From NCBI GenBank assembly GCA_035938265.1, contig DASZHA010000001.1, forward strand, positions 1 through 42,754: a stretch of 42,754 bases of DNA, given 5' to 3'. The stretch comes from DASZHA01 sp035938265. GTDB lineage: Bacteria > Chloroflexota > Dormibacteria > DASZGP01. The translations under genes were made by a program, and so were the position numbers. The notes beneath the pieces are model-generated. The model saw only the letters and a program-made list of their open reading frames with translations, was not told the DNA's origin and searched no databases. Positions within the stretch are counted from its first letter, which is position 1. Every line of letters begins with the position of its first letter. Positions 32,288-42,474 of the stretch are shown here, one piece after another.

Positions 32288-33028
32288 CTATCTGCCGCGG
32301 TTCAGGCGGCGGCCCGCGAGGCTGGTGAGGCGAAGGACGCCGTCGACCTCCTCGAGGCCGATGTCGCCGGTGGTGTACGCGGCCCTGCCGCTGGAGCGGA
32401 ACGTCAAGGTCGTCGGCCCGTCGAACACGACCTCGGCGATCCGCCACTGCTGCCCCTGCCGCTTGAGACGGACCAGCGCGCCCGCCGGGCTCTGATAGAC
32501 CATCGGACCGACGCGCTTCAGTGAGGCGATGCCGAGCCGGCGGAGCTCCTCTTCGCCGAGCCGGTCCTCGGCGCCCGGTTCGGCCGACGCCGGTCGGGCG
32601 GCGCTCGGCTTGCCCGTGGCCGCGCGGGCCGCATCAGTGGCGGTGCTCGACTTGCCCTGGGAGGTGCGGGCCTCAGAACCGGCGGACGCCGATGCCTCGT
32701 CCGCGTCCGGACCTGACTCGACAACCGTCAGCTTAGGACGTCGACCACTCGCGGCCGGCCGACGCCCGGCCATGGTCCGCGCGAGGGACATCTCCAACAG
32801 CCGGCTGCCCGCGTCCTGGGCGAAGTAGGCGCTGGAGATAAAGGCGCGGTTGCCCTTCTTGCGCAAACAGGGCTGGCAGTCGGCGGGGCCATCGATGATC
32901 TCGTACTCACCGGCCGCCATCGAGACGCCACACAGGGTCTTGATATTGGTGTCGGCGGACCCGGGGACGGTCAGATGGGTCTTCTTGGCCTTGGCCTTGC
33001 GCACCGCCTGCAGCGCCAACTCTTCCAT
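32288..33028 (-). CDS. Orphan protein with Cys-containing N-terminal domain
   Basis: A 246-aa protein of no family I recognise. The N-terminal ~90 residues contain His18 (KKTHLTVPG), Cys33 (TLCGVS) and a CxxC (Cys51, Cys54, in DCQPCLRKKG), a spacing that suggests a small zinc-binding module. Residues ~90-155 are a low-complexity Ala/Ser/Pro/Gly linker. The C-terminal ~90 residues form a predicted beta-rich domain with basic strands (ALVRLKRQGQQWRIAEVVFD). It could be a nucleic-acid-binding protein, but this is a guess. It is convergent with the aldehyde dehydrogenase, 6 bases apart, and divergent from the FAD oxidoreductase. Confidence 0.6.
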   Translation of the reverse strand: MEELALQAVRKAKAKKTHLTVPGSADTNIKTLCGVSMAAGEYEIIDGPADCQPCLRKKGNRAFISSAYFAQDAGSRLLEMSLARTMAGRRPAASGRRPKLTVVESGPDADEASASAGSEARTSQGKSSTATDAARAATGKPSAARPASAEPGAEDRLGEEELRRLGIASLKRVGPMVYQSPAGALVRLKRQGQQWRIAEVVFDGPTTLTFRSSGRAAYTTGDIGLEEVDGVLRLTSLAGRRLNRGR

Positions 33029-33092
33029 GCGCCCACGCTAAACCATCGCCCCGGTTTGGTGTCCGGCACGTACCGGCCTTTGCCAGCCGTGA

Positions 33093-33098
33093 CAGAAT
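33093..33098 (+). promoter_or_regulatory. Putative -10 element of the FAD oxidoreductase
   Basis: CAGAAT, six bases before the GTG at 33105, with no Shine-Dalgarno. Confidence 0.3.
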
Positions 33099-33104
33099 CG
33101 CCCG

Positions 33105-34307
33105 GTGACTGACAGGGCTTGGGACGTCATCGTCGTCGGCGCGCGCTGCGCCGGCTCACCCCTGGCGATGCTGCTGGCGCAAAAGGGCTACCGCGTGCTG
33201 CTCCTAGACCGAGCAACGTTCCCCAGCGACACCATCTCCAGCCACCAGGTGCACCAGACCGGGCTGGCCCGGATGAAGCGATGGGGGCTGCTCGACGAGC
33301 TCATGGCCACCGGCTGCCCGCCGTTCAAGGCGACCCGTTGGGACATGGAGGCTGGGAGGATCGCAGGTGCGCTGATTCCGGCTGACGGCGTTGACTTCAG
33401 CACCATCCCGCGGCGCCGCGTGCTGGACACGCTCCTGGCTCGGGCCGCCGTCAAGGCGGGCGCGGAGCTGCGCGAAGGCTTCGGTTTGACCCGGCTGCTG
33501 TTTGACGGCGACCGCGTGGTCGGCGTCAAGGGTGTCGCTGGCGACGGCCGGGAGGTCGAGGAGCGCGCGGCGCTGGTGGTCGGCGCTGACGGCCGCAACT
33601 CTACGGTGGGCAAGCTCGCAGGCTCGGCCAGGTATCGCGACGACGGCACCCGCACCATGTGCTACTACACCTACGTCAGTGGCCACGATCATCGCGACCC
33701 CGTCATCTATACCCGGCGTGACTGGGGCGTGGCCGTCGGGCCGACACACGAGGGCCTCTGCATCCTCGCGATGTCATTGAGCAAGGAGCTTCTACCCGGG
33801 TTCAAGGCGGACATTGCCGGCGGCTTCTGGGACCGCATCAGGACCGTCCCAGAGCTGGCCGACCGCATGGCCAGCGCGCGGGTTGAGGAACCGTACAAGG
33901 GGCTAGCCGAGATCCCCAACTTCTACCGGCAGTCGCACGGACCTGGCTGGGCGCTGGCCGGCGACGCCGGGTACTACAAGGACCCGGTGACCGCGCAGGG
34001 GATAAGTGACGCCTTCCGCGATGCGGACGAGCTGTTTGAGGCGATCGACCGGGGACTGAGCCGTCGCGAGGAACTTGGCGAAGCCCTCGCGGGCTACCAG
34101 CGGGAGCGCGACGCCACGACCGCCGCGGGCTACGACTGGACCCTGGTCAGCACCTCGTTCGCGCCGGACACCGAGACCACCCGTGGCTTCCTGGGCACGG
34201 TCTCGGGCGATCCCGAGCTCTCCCGCATGTTCGTCAACCTGAACGCGACGATGACCGAGTTCCGCACCGTCTTCGGCCTGGCCCTGGAGCGCGCGACCGC
34301 CGGTTGA
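33105..34307 (+). CDS. FAD-dependent oxidoreductase (geranylgeranyl reductase/PHBH type)
   Basis: A 400-aa flavoprotein. The FAD-binding Rossmann motif is VIVVGARCAGSPLAMLLAQK (~9-28), with the second FAD motif WALAGDAGYYKDPVTAQGIS (~283-302), and the DG motif VGADGRNSTVG near 160. This pattern is shared by p-hydroxybenzoate hydroxylase-type monooxygenases and geranylgeranyl reductases. Which activity applies cannot be decided. The start is GTG 33105, near a CAGAAT. The ppdK gene follows 86 bases downstream. Confidence 0.85.
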   Translation: MTDRAWDVIVVGARCAGSPLAMLLAQKGYRVLLLDRATFPSDTISSHQVHQTGLARMKRWGLLDELMATGCPPFKATRWDMEAGRIAGALIPADGVDFSTIPRRRVLDTLLARAAVKAGAELREGFGLTRLLFDGDRVVGVKGVAGDGREVEERAALVVGADGRNSTVGKLAGSARYRDDGTRTMCYYTYVSGHDHRDPVIYTRRDWGVAVGPTHEGLCILAMSLSKELLPGFKADIAGGFWDRIRTVPELADRMASARVEEPYKGLAEIPNFYRQSHGPGWALAGDAGYYKDPVTAQGISDAFRDADELFEAIDRGLSRREELGEALAGYQRERDATTAAGYDWTLVSTSFAPDTETTRGFLGTVSGDPELSRMFVNLNATMTEFRTVFGLALERATAG

Positions 34308-34393
34308 GCGACCCCATCAGGGGGCGGGTCGAGGCCCCGTTCGTCCCGGCGCAATAAACTGACGTTCTCGACCGCTTGAGGAGGCAGCTTGGC

Positions 34394-37183
34394 ATGGCGA
34401 CCACTGAAGTGTCCCAGGAGCACGAGTCCGGAGCCAACGGGAGTGGCCCGGCGAGCGGCCAAAAGTGGGTCTACCTCTTCGAAGAGGGCAACAAGGACAT
34501 GCGCGACCTCCTCGGTGGCAAGGGGGCCGGCGCCGCCGAGATGACCAATGCCGGGCTCCCCGTGCCGCCCGGCTTCACCATCACCACCGCCTGCTGCAAC
34601 GCCTACTACGCCAACAACGACTTCCCACCCGGGATGTGGGAGCAGGTCGTCGAGGCGCTAGCCCGCGTCGAGGACAAGACAGGCAAGAAGCTTGGCGACC
34701 CCAGCAACCCCTTGCTGGTCTCGGTCAGGTCGGGGGCGAAGTTCTCCATGCCGGGGATGATGGACACGATCCTCAACCTCGGGCTCAACGACGAGGTCGT
34801 CGAAGGGCTGGCCAAGCTGGCCGGCGACGAACGCTTCGCCCTCGACGCCTACCGTCGCTTCATCCAGATGTTCGGCAAGACGGCCAAGAACATCGGCAAG
34901 CGCCAGGAAGGCGACCCACCCCTCGGATCAGGATCCGAGGGGACCCCGGGGGAAGGCGAGGACGAGAACCCCTTCGAGGCGGCGCTGGAGGCGAAGAAGG
35001 AAGAGGTGGGAGCCAAGGGCGACGCCGACCTCACCGCCGCCGACCTCCGCGACCTGGTGAAGCGCTACAAGGAGATCTACAAGGGCGCCCTTGGCGAGGA
35101 GTTTCCCCAGGACCCGAATATCCAGCTGCAGGAGGCCATTCGCGCCGTATTCCGATCCTGGATGAACCCCCGCGCCCAGGCCTACCGCAAGAACGAGCGC
35201 ATCGCCGACGACCTGGGCACCGCGGTCAACGTCCAGGCCATGGTGTTCGGCAACATGGGTGAGCGCTCAGGCACCGGCGTCGCCTTCACCCGCGACCCCA
35301 TCACCGGTGAGAAGAAGCTCTACGGCGACTACCTCCAGAACGCCCAGGGCGAGGACGTGGTCGCCGGCATCCGTAAGACCGAGAGGGTCGACGCCATGGC
35401 CGTCGAGATGCCCGAGGTCTACGAGGAGTTCGAGCGCATCGCCGGCGAGCTGGAGGACCACTACCGCGACGTCCAGGACCTCGAGTTCACGATCGAGAAG
35501 GGTCGTCTCTACATGCTCCAGACGCGTTCCGCCAAGCGCACCGCTGAGGCGGCGATCAACATCGCGGTGGACATGGTCGAGGAGGGGCTGATCACGCCCG
35601 AGGAGGCGGTGATGCGGGTGGAGCCCCGCCAGGTCGAATCGCTGCTGCACCGGCGCCTCGACCCCAACGCCAAGGTCGAGGAGATCGGCACCGGTGTGCC
35701 CGCCAGCCCCGGCGCCGCCATCGGCGCCGCCGTCTTCGATGCCGACCTTGCCCAGGAGCGCGGCCAGGCCGGCGAGAAGGTGATCCTGGTCCGCATCGCC
35801 ACCGACCCCGACGACGTCCACGGCATGATCTCGGCCCAGGGGGTGCTGACCAGCTCCGGCGGCACCGCCAGCCATGCCGCGCTGGTGGCACGAATGATGG
35901 GCAAGCCCTGCGTCGTCGGCGCCGAGGAGGTGGACGTCGACCTCGAAGCTCGCAAGTTCACCACCCGCGGCGTGACCGTCAGCGAGGGCGAGGTCTTCAC
36001 CATCGACGGCACCACCGGGCGCATCCTCAAGGGCGCGGTCCCCACGATCGAGCCCGAGCCCAGCGAGAAGTTCCTCAAGCTCCTGGGCTGGGCAGACGAG
36101 GCCCGGCGCCTGCAGGTCTGGGCCAACGCCGACTACCCCCGCGACGCCAAGAAGGCGCGCGAGAACGGGGCCCAGGGCATCGGGCTCTGCCGCACCGAGC
36201 ACATGTTCATGGAGCAGGAGCGCCTGCCCATCGTCCAGGAGATGATCCTGGCCTCAGATCCCGCGGAGCGCCGGCGGCTGACCTTCGAGCTGCTGCCCTT
36301 CCAGCGGTCCGACTTCGAGGGAATCCTCGAGGCCATGGACGGCCTGCCGGTCGTCATCCGCCTGATCGATCCGCCGCTGCACGAGTTCCTGCCGAGCTAC
36401 GAGGAGACGCTGGTCGAGGTCACCCGCATGGAGGCGCTGGGCCAGACCGGGCCCGAGCTGGAGGAGAAGCGGAAGCTGCTCCACGCCATCGCCGGGATGC
36501 GCGAGGCCAACCCCATGCTCGGTCTCCGCGGCTGCCGTCTGGGGCTGACCCGCCCCGAGATCACCGAGATGCAGGTCACCGCGATCATCGAGGCGTCGAT
36601 CTTCCTCAAGGGCAAGGGCCTCGATCCCCACCCCGAGATCATGGTGCCCCTGGTCGGCACCGTGAACGAGATCAAGGCGGTGCGGGAGCAGCTTGAGCAG
36701 GTCGCGCAGGAGATCATGAAGCGCGAGGGTGTGGACGTCGACTACAAGTTCGGGACGATGATCGAGGTGCCGCGGGGCGCCGTGGTCGCCGCCGATATTG
36801 CCGGCTTCGCCGAGTTCTTCAGCTTCGGCACCAACGACCTCACCCAGACGACCTACGGCTACTCCCGTGACGACGCCGAGGGCAAGTTCCTGCTCACCTA
36901 CCTGGAGAAGGGCATCCTCACCGAGAACCCCTTCCAGACGCTGGACCGCGAGGGCGTCGGTCGCCTGATGCGCATGGCCGTTGAGGACGGTCGCGGGGCG
37001 CGGCCCGACCTCAAGATCGGGATCTGCGGTGAGCACGGCGGCGATCCCCGGTCGGTCGAGTTCTGCCACCAGATCGGGCTGAACTACGTCAGCTGCTCGC
37101 CGTTCCGGATCCCGGTGGCGCGGCTGGCGGCGGCCCAGGCCGCGATCAGCGAGAAGGGTGCCGGCGGCGAGCGCGACAAATAG
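34394..37183 (+). CDS. ppdK: Pyruvate, phosphate dikinase
   Basis: A 929-aa enzyme interconverting pyruvate + ATP + Pi with PEP + AMP + PPi. The N-terminal ATP-grasp domain has KGAGAAEM and VSVRSGAKFSMPGMMDT. The swivelling domain has the phospho-His site SGGTASHAALVARMMGKPC (His494), and the C-terminal barrel has the catalytic Cys878 (GICGEHGGDPRS). The start is ATG 34394, eight bases after GAGGAGG (34379-34385), rather than the TTG at 34376. Residues ~175-200 form an extra hydrophilic linker whose DNA is a perfect palindrome (34919-34942). Confidence 0.95.
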   Translation: MATTEVSQEHESGANGSGPASGQKWVYLFEEGNKDMRDLLGGKGAGAAEMTNAGLPVPPGFTITTACCNAYYANNDFPPGMWEQVVEALARVEDKTGKKLGDPSNPLLVSVRSGAKFSMPGMMDTILNLGLNDEVVEGLAKLAGDERFALDAYRRFIQMFGKTAKNIGKRQEGDPPLGSGSEGTPGEGEDENPFEAALEAKKEEVGAKGDADLTAADLRDLVKRYKEIYKGALGEEFPQDPNIQLQEAIRAVFRSWMNPRAQAYRKNERIADDLGTAVNVQAMVFGNMGERSGTGVAFTRDPITGEKKLYGDYLQNAQGEDVVAGIRKTERVDAMAVEMPEVYEEFERIAGELEDHYRDVQDLEFTIEKGRLYMLQTRSAKRTAEAAINIAVDMVEEGLITPEEAVMRVEPRQVESLLHRRLDPNAKVEEIGTGVPASPGAAIGAAVFDADLAQERGQAGEKVILVRIATDPDDVHGMISAQGVLTSSGGTASHAALVARMMGKPCVVGAEEVDVDLEARKFTTRGVTVSEGEVFTIDGTTGRILKGAVPTIEPEPSEKFLKLLGWADEARRLQVWANADYPRDAKKARENGAQGIGLCRTEHMFMEQERLPIVQEMILASDPAERRRLTFELLPFQRSDFEGILEAMDGLPVVIRLIDPPLHEFLPSYEETLVEVTRMEALGQTGPELEEKRKLLHAIAGMREANPMLGLRGCRLGLTRPEITEMQVTAIIEASIFLKGKGLDPHPEIMVPLVGTVNEIKAVREQLEQVAQEIMKREGVDVDYKFGTMIEVPRGAVVAADIAGFAEFFSFGTNDLTQTTYGYSRDDAEGKFLLTYLEKGILTENPFQTLDREGVGRLMRMAVEDGRGARPDLKIGICGEHGGDPRSVEFCHQIGLNYVSCSPFRIPVARLAAAQAAISEKGAGGERDK
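34919..34942. repeat. Perfect inverted repeat inside ppdK
   Basis: CCCCTCGGATC (34919-34929) and GATCCGAGGGG (34932-34942) are exact reverse complements separated by AG. The palindrome codes for part of a Gly/Ser/Pro/Glu-rich insertion not usual in PPDK. It could be a stem-loop element or a neutral linker. Confidence 0.6.
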
Positions 37184-37192
37184 GATCGTCAC

Positions 37193-37432
37193 GTGACGCC
37201 GCCACCCCCGGGTTGGGACGACGACGATGACGAGGAGGAGTACGTCGAGCCCGATCGCTCTGGCCTCACGCCGGCCGACTTCGAGCCCAAGCCGCCCACC
37301 AGGCTGGGCAAGCGCCTCCGTTTCCTGACCGCCTGGCAGGTCTTCCTGATCGTCGTCGCCATCCTGGTGGTGGTGCCGCTGCTCCTGGCCGTCTTCCTCA
37401 ACCCGGTGATCGGATTCTTGAGCAAGACCTAG
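37193..37432 (+). CDS. Small acidic single-pass membrane protein, unknown
   Basis: A 79-aa protein starting GTG 37193. Its N-terminal ~35 residues are strongly acidic (DDDDDEEEYVEPD), followed by a basic patch (RLGKRLRF) and a single hydrophobic helix at about 48-70. It is probably anchored with the acidic N-terminus in the cytoplasm. It lies nine bases after ppdK and 33 before dnaG. No family recognised. Confidence 0.6.
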   Translation: MTPPPPGWDDDDDEEEYVEPDRSGLTPADFEPKPPTRLGKRLRFLTAWQVFLIVVAILVVVPLLLAVFLNPVIGFLSKT

Positions 37433-37454
37433 CGGCACCCGAAACCGGGCGCGT

Positions 37455-37460
37455 TAACCT
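37455..37460 (+). promoter_or_regulatory. Putative -10 element of dnaG
   Basis: TAACCT, five bases before the dnaG GTG (37466), with no Shine-Dalgarno. Weak match. Confidence 0.25.
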
Positions 37461-37465
37461 TTAGC

Positions 37466-39303
37466 GTGCCCCCGGGGGATGCCGTTCGTGAGGTGAAGGA
37501 TCGTCTCGACATCGTCGAGGTGATCTCGGGCTACGTCCGCCTGCAGCGAGCGGGACGCGACCACAAGGGGCTGTGCCCATTCCATGCCGAGAAGTCCCCA
37601 AGTTTCGGCGTCAGCGGTGAGAAGCAGGTCTGGTACTGCTTCGGATGCAGCCAGGGTGGCGACCTCTTCGACTTCGTGCAGAAGATCGAGGGCACCGACT
37701 TCCCCCAGACGCTGGAGATGCTGGCCGCCCGCGCCGGGGTCGAGCTGGAGGACCGCAGCGGCTCCCGCCGTCGCGGCCAGGAGCGGGCGCGCTCGCGCGA
37801 GGTCAACGCCCTGGCGGCCCAGTATTTCCACCACATCCTCCTCAACCACCGCGCCGGGAGCCGTGGCCTCACCTACCTGCAGAAACGGGGAGTCGAACCC
37901 GAGACGATCGAGGCCTTCGCCGTCGGCTACGCCCCCATGAGCCGCAACGCCGACAACCTCCTGCGCTTCCTCAAGAGCAAGGGCGTCGGTGACGACGAGG
38001 CGGTCAAGGCGGGGCTGGCCCTGGGAGGGGAGGGGCGGCGCACCATCGATCGCTTCCGCGGCCGCCTCATGATCCCCATCCGCGACGAGACCGGCACCAT
38101 CGTCGCCTTCGGCGGCCGGGCGATGGACAGCACGCCGCCGAAGTACATGAACTCGCCGCAGACCTCGATCTACGACAAGGGCCGCACCATCTTCGGCCTC
38201 AGCCAGGCCAAGAAGGCGATCAGCGCCGGCGACAAGGCGCTGCTGGTGGAGGGCTACTTCGACGTGATGATGGCCCACCAGAACGGCATCGGCATCGCCA
38301 TCGCCAGCTCGGGCACGGCCTTCACGCCCGAGCAGGTCAAGATCGTTCGTCGCTTCGCCGCTGACCTGCTGGTCTGCCTCGACGCCGACGAGGCGGGTCG
38401 CAACGCTACCCAGCGGGTCATTGAGATGGCGTCGAAGGCCCACATGCGGGTCACCGTCGTCGAGCTGCCCAACGCCAAGGACCCCGGCGAGTTCTTCCAG
38501 AAGACGCCCCAGCTCTGGGGTGACGCTGAGGGCGCCGCCCTGGCCGGTTGGGAGTGGTGGATCGGAGCGGTCCTGGCCGAGCACCGGCTGACGACCCCGG
38601 ACGGTCGTGCCGCGGCGGCGTCGGCGTTGGTGGGCGTGCTGGCGCGCATCCCCGAGGACACCACCCTCGACGTCTACTGCCAGTACACCGCGGAGAAGCT
38701 CGGCGTCGACGCCGCCCATTTGCTGGCCGACGTGCAGACCTTCCGCAGGACCGGTGCCCGCCCGCGGCCCCCCGAGCCGGCGCCACCTGTCGACCTGCGC
38801 CCGGCGGGGCCGGTGGCGCCAGCCACCAACGGCAACGGCCACGCTTCACAGCCCGAGGAGGACGAGCTCCTGGCGCTGGTCCTCGCCGCGCCCGAGGCCG
38901 GTGCCGTATTCACCGAGCTCACCTCCGCTGCCGACGATCACCCAGAGGAGCTGGCGCAGCTGGGACTTGTTCGTCGCGTGGTCGATGTCGTAAGCGGGGA
39001 GGGCGGGGGTACTCTTGAGCGTCACCTGGAGCGGTTCAGCGAGGACGAACGGCCGCGACTGGCCCGGATCAGCATGACGGCACGGTTCAACGGAGGCCAG
39101 GCCGAGCTCCGTTCGGCAATAAATGACTTCGTACTTAGGATCAGATTGAAGAGCTGTGAAGCCGCGATGGCGGAGGTGGAGGAACATATTGCGGGTACCG
39201 GTTCGGAGTCTGCAAGCACAGAGCGCGATGGTCTCCTCGCCCAGCACCGGGTCTTGGCGCATCGCCGGGCAGGCTTGAAGACGCGTCTTTACCAGGGGCG
39301 CCC

Positions 39304-39307
<4 letters not shown>
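37466..39307 (+). CDS. dnaG: DNA primase
   Basis: A 613-aa replicative primase. The zinc-binding CHC2 domain is intact: Cys37, His40, Cys58 and Cys61 (GLCPFH and YCFGCSQGG). The TOPRIM fold carries LLVEGYFDVMMA and the DADEAG metal-binding motif. The C-terminal ~180 residues, following a Pro-rich linker, form the helicase-binding part and are less conserved. The start is GTG 37466; residue 2 onward is PPGDAVREVKDRLDIVEVIS, typical of DnaG. The stop overlaps the rpoD start by four bases (GTGA), the classic dnaG-rpoD coupling. Confidence 0.95.
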
Positions 39308-40695
<1,388 letters not shown>

Positions 40696-40697
40696 CA

Positions 40698-40725
40698 AAA
40701 GGCCCGCCCCATGAGGCGGGCCTTT
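40698..40725 (+). terminator. Intrinsic terminator of the dnaG-rpoD transcript
   Basis: A perfect 11-bp stem, AAAGGCCCGCC / GGCGGGCCTTT, with 6-base loop CCATGA, beginning two bases after the rpoD stop codon and ending in TTT. It also lies 14 bases from the end of the convergent SnoaL-like gene, so it may serve both. Confidence 0.9.
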
Positions 40726-40738
40726 CAGGTTGGCTGGA

Positions 40739-41173
40739 TCAGCCGGCGGGCGCGCCCTCAGGCGTCGGAATCACGCCGAGGTCCTGCATCATCTTGAGCT
40801 GGTCGACAACGCCCCAGTGCTCGGCAATCTTGCCGTTTTCGATCCGGCTAACGTGGATCTCGTGCCAGGTGGCGCGCTTGCCCGTCGCTGGCATCCCGGC
40901 AAACTCACCCTGCATGGTCCCGCTCCCGGTTACGACCTGGGTGATCAGGTCGCCGGCCTCAATCTCCTGGTCGATGTCGTAGTGGAGGTCGGGGAAGGCC
41001 TGCCGAAACGCGGTAACGAAGGCCTTGAAGCCCTCGTTGCCGGGTGGGAATCCAGGCGGCGGCGGGTCGTGGTCGATGACGTTGTCGACGGAGACCTCGT
41101 CGATCACCTGGACATTTCCCTGGTTCATGACCTCCTGTGGGATGCGGCGCGCGGTGTCAAGGTTTGCGGACAT
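40739..41173 (-). CDS. SnoaL-like polyketide cyclase/ester cyclase-fold protein
   Basis: A 144-aa NTF2-like protein. The SnoaL features are seen as VIDHDPPPPGFPPGNEGFKA, AFRQAFPDLHYDIDQEIEAGD and WHEIHVSRIENGKIAEHWG. SnoaL-like proteins fold as cone-shaped dimers with roles from polyketide cyclisation to detoxification; none is implied by this call. I chose ATG 41173, with GAGGAGG just upstream, over the long N-terminal frame that would reach back to 41302. The 3' end faces the rpoD terminator. Confidence 0.85.
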   Translation of the reverse strand: MSANLDTARRIPQEVMNQGNVQVIDEVSVDNVIDHDPPPPGFPPGNEGFKAFVTAFRQAFPDLHYDIDQEIEAGDLITQVVTGSGTMQGEFAGMPATGKRATWHEIHVSRIENGKIAEHWGVVDQLKMMQDLGVIPTPEGAPAG

Positions 41174-41258
41174 TCCATCCTCCTCACTTGGTGGCAGCCT
41201 CACACTAGGCCCTCGCCGGTGGCCCCGTCCAGTTAAGAATTGGGTATGGTGGTTTGGC

Positions 41259-42095
41259 CTAGCGCGAGGGGCTGGGTGTCGTTGGTTGGGCCGCGAACCC
41301 AAAGCTTTCCAGGATCTCGTTCCAGGTGTCGAGGTCCGACTGGGACGGGGCCTTGAAGCTGATCAGGATCGCCTTGTCGCTGGCGTATTTCACCTTGGCA
41401 TCGCCCTCGTAGCCGCCACCCCCATTGAGCTGATAGACGTGCTTGACGGCCGTCACCCCGCCGATTTCGTAGTTGTCCTGGCTGACGCTGCTGCCGGGAC
41501 TGGTGGGGATGTTGGCCAGCTGGTCGACGCTGGCCGCCAGGTGGATGGTCAGCTTGGCGTTGCCGGAGGATGGCGAGGCGCTGCTGGTGGGAGTGCCGCT
41601 GGGCAGGGCACCGGGGCTTGGCGCGGAGCCGCTGACCTCGACGTCGTTGCCGTTGCTGTTGGTCTGCCAGTTGGCTGGGTAGAGGAAGTAGTAACCCGCG
41701 GCGTTGTTTGCGAAGGAGAGCTGCGGGTGGGTTGTCACCAGGTCCTGCTGCGGCGTGCTCTTGGTGTCCTTGGCCGCGATCCAGCCGGTCTGGCCCTGGT
41801 AGTCGACCTTGTACCAACCGGGATCGGCCGACTGGAACTCCTTGGCGGTCACCTGGGTGCCCTGGGGGACGGTGCCGATCTGTTTGCCACTGGAACTGGG
41901 GGCGTCGCGAAGCTTGAGTCCCACTGGCGACAGCACCCACAGCGCCCGCAGCAACGGGCCGCTCGGCGAGGCTGACGGCGACGCGACGGCGACGCCGGAC
42001 TGGCCGTTGCCGCTGGAGGACTGCTGGAAGGGAATACAGGCGGAGACCAGCATTATCGCGGGCAGGAGGGCGAGTGGCCGTCTCATGGAACCCAT
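41259..42095 (-). CDS. SH3-domain lipoprotein
   Basis: A secreted lipoprotein of about 278 aa. The signal MRRPLALLPAIMLVSAC ends in a lipobox (VSAC). A short Ser/Gly/Pro-rich linker follows. An SH3b-type domain (VLSPVGLKLRDAPSSSGKQI, then WYKVDYQGQTGWIAAKD) is followed by an unrecognised C-terminal domain (about 140 residues) after a second Ser/Pro linker. SH3b domains bind peptidoglycan peptides or proteins. The start is ATG 42095 (or 42086); a minus-strand TAATCT lies about 9 bases upstream. Co-oriented with the SnoaL-like gene. Confidence 0.8.
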   Translation of the reverse strand: MGSMRRPLALLPAIMLVSACIPFQQSSSGNGQSGVAVASPSASPSGPLLRALWVLSPVGLKLRDAPSSSGKQIGTVPQGTQVTAKEFQSADPGWYKVDYQGQTGWIAAKDTKSTPQQDLVTTHPQLSFANNAAGYYFLYPANWQTNSNGNDVEVSGSAPSPGALPSGTPTSSASPSSGNAKLTIHLAASVDQLANIPTSPGSSVSQDNYEIGGVTAVKHVYQLNGGGGYEGDAKVKYASDKAILISFKAPSQSDLDTWNEILESFGFAAQPTTPSPSR

Positions 42096-42130
42096 GGTAG
42101 AGCCCGAGATTAGGGGCGGATTTCGCCTGA

Positions 42131-42136
42131 CATAAT
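42131..42136 (+). promoter_or_regulatory. Putative -10 element of tRNA-Asn
   Basis: CATAAT, 10 bases before tRNA-Asn. The same 50-base gap must also hold the promoter of the divergent lipoprotein. Confidence 0.4.
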
Positions 42137-42146
42137 TTGCGGGCGT

Positions 42147-42221
42147 TCCGGAGTAGCTCAATGGTGGAGCAGGCGGCTGTTAACCGCAAGGTTGTCGGTT
42201 CGAGTCCGACCTCCGGAGCCA
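42147..42221 (+). tRNA. tRNA-Asn (GTT anticodon) with encoded CCA
   Basis: 75 bases including the 3' CCA. Acceptor TCCGGAG pairs with CTCCGGA; the discriminator is G. The loop CTGTTAA carries anticodon GTT. The outermost anticodon-stem pair (position 27 with 43) appears to be G opposite A. The other two tRNAs in the window do not encode CCA, but this one does, directly followed by a T-run (CCTTTTTTG) that may act as terminator. Confidence 0.95.
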
Positions 42222-42280
42222 CCTTTTTTGAATACGGACGGCCGGTCCCGGACGCCTGGCTGGCGACCCCGAAGGCTGGC

Positions 42281-42316
42281 GGTACAACAACTGGTACAAC
42301 AACGCGTACAACAACT
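42281..42316 (+). repeat. Three tandem 12-bp repeats (TACAACAAC core)
   Basis: GGTACAACAACT, GGTACAACAACG and CGTACAACAACT are contiguous and share the nine-base core TACAACAAC. They begin 60 bases after the tRNA 3' end, a position where arm-type sites of tyrosine integrases are found. That function is inference. Confidence 0.65.
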
Positions 42317-42424
42317 GACTCGCGGGAGGCACGCCTCCGGCTCGACACGGGTTACCGGCGGGCATGGTCGTGAGGCCGTCCTCTCCGAGCCCGGCTCACC
42401 CGACTGGTTCCGAATACGAAATTG

Positions 42425-42460
42425 CCGATTTTTCCCCCTCAAGTGTGGTAGAAAAATCGG
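42425..42460. repeat. 10-bp inverted repeat (possible operator) before the terminal gene
   Basis: CCGATTTTTC (42425-42434) and GAAAAATCGG (42451-42460) are exact reverse complements around a 16-base spacer. The right arm ends eight bases before a TAGACT hexamer, so a bound dimer would cover the -35 region. Confidence 0.55.
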
Positions 42461-42468
42461 AAGTGGTC

Positions 42469-42474
42469 TAGACT
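42469..42474 (+). promoter_or_regulatory. Putative -10 element of the terminal unknown gene
   Basis: TAGACT, 27 bases before the ATG at 42502, giving a short leader with the AGGAGG Shine-Dalgarno. Confidence 0.4.

Noticed and set aside
36254..37438. Antisense frames over ppdK
   Set aside because: They are shadows of ppdK with no domain content.
42137..42442. Apparent proteins across tRNA-Asn on both strands
   Set aside because: They include translated tRNA sequence, a known source of spurious annotation.
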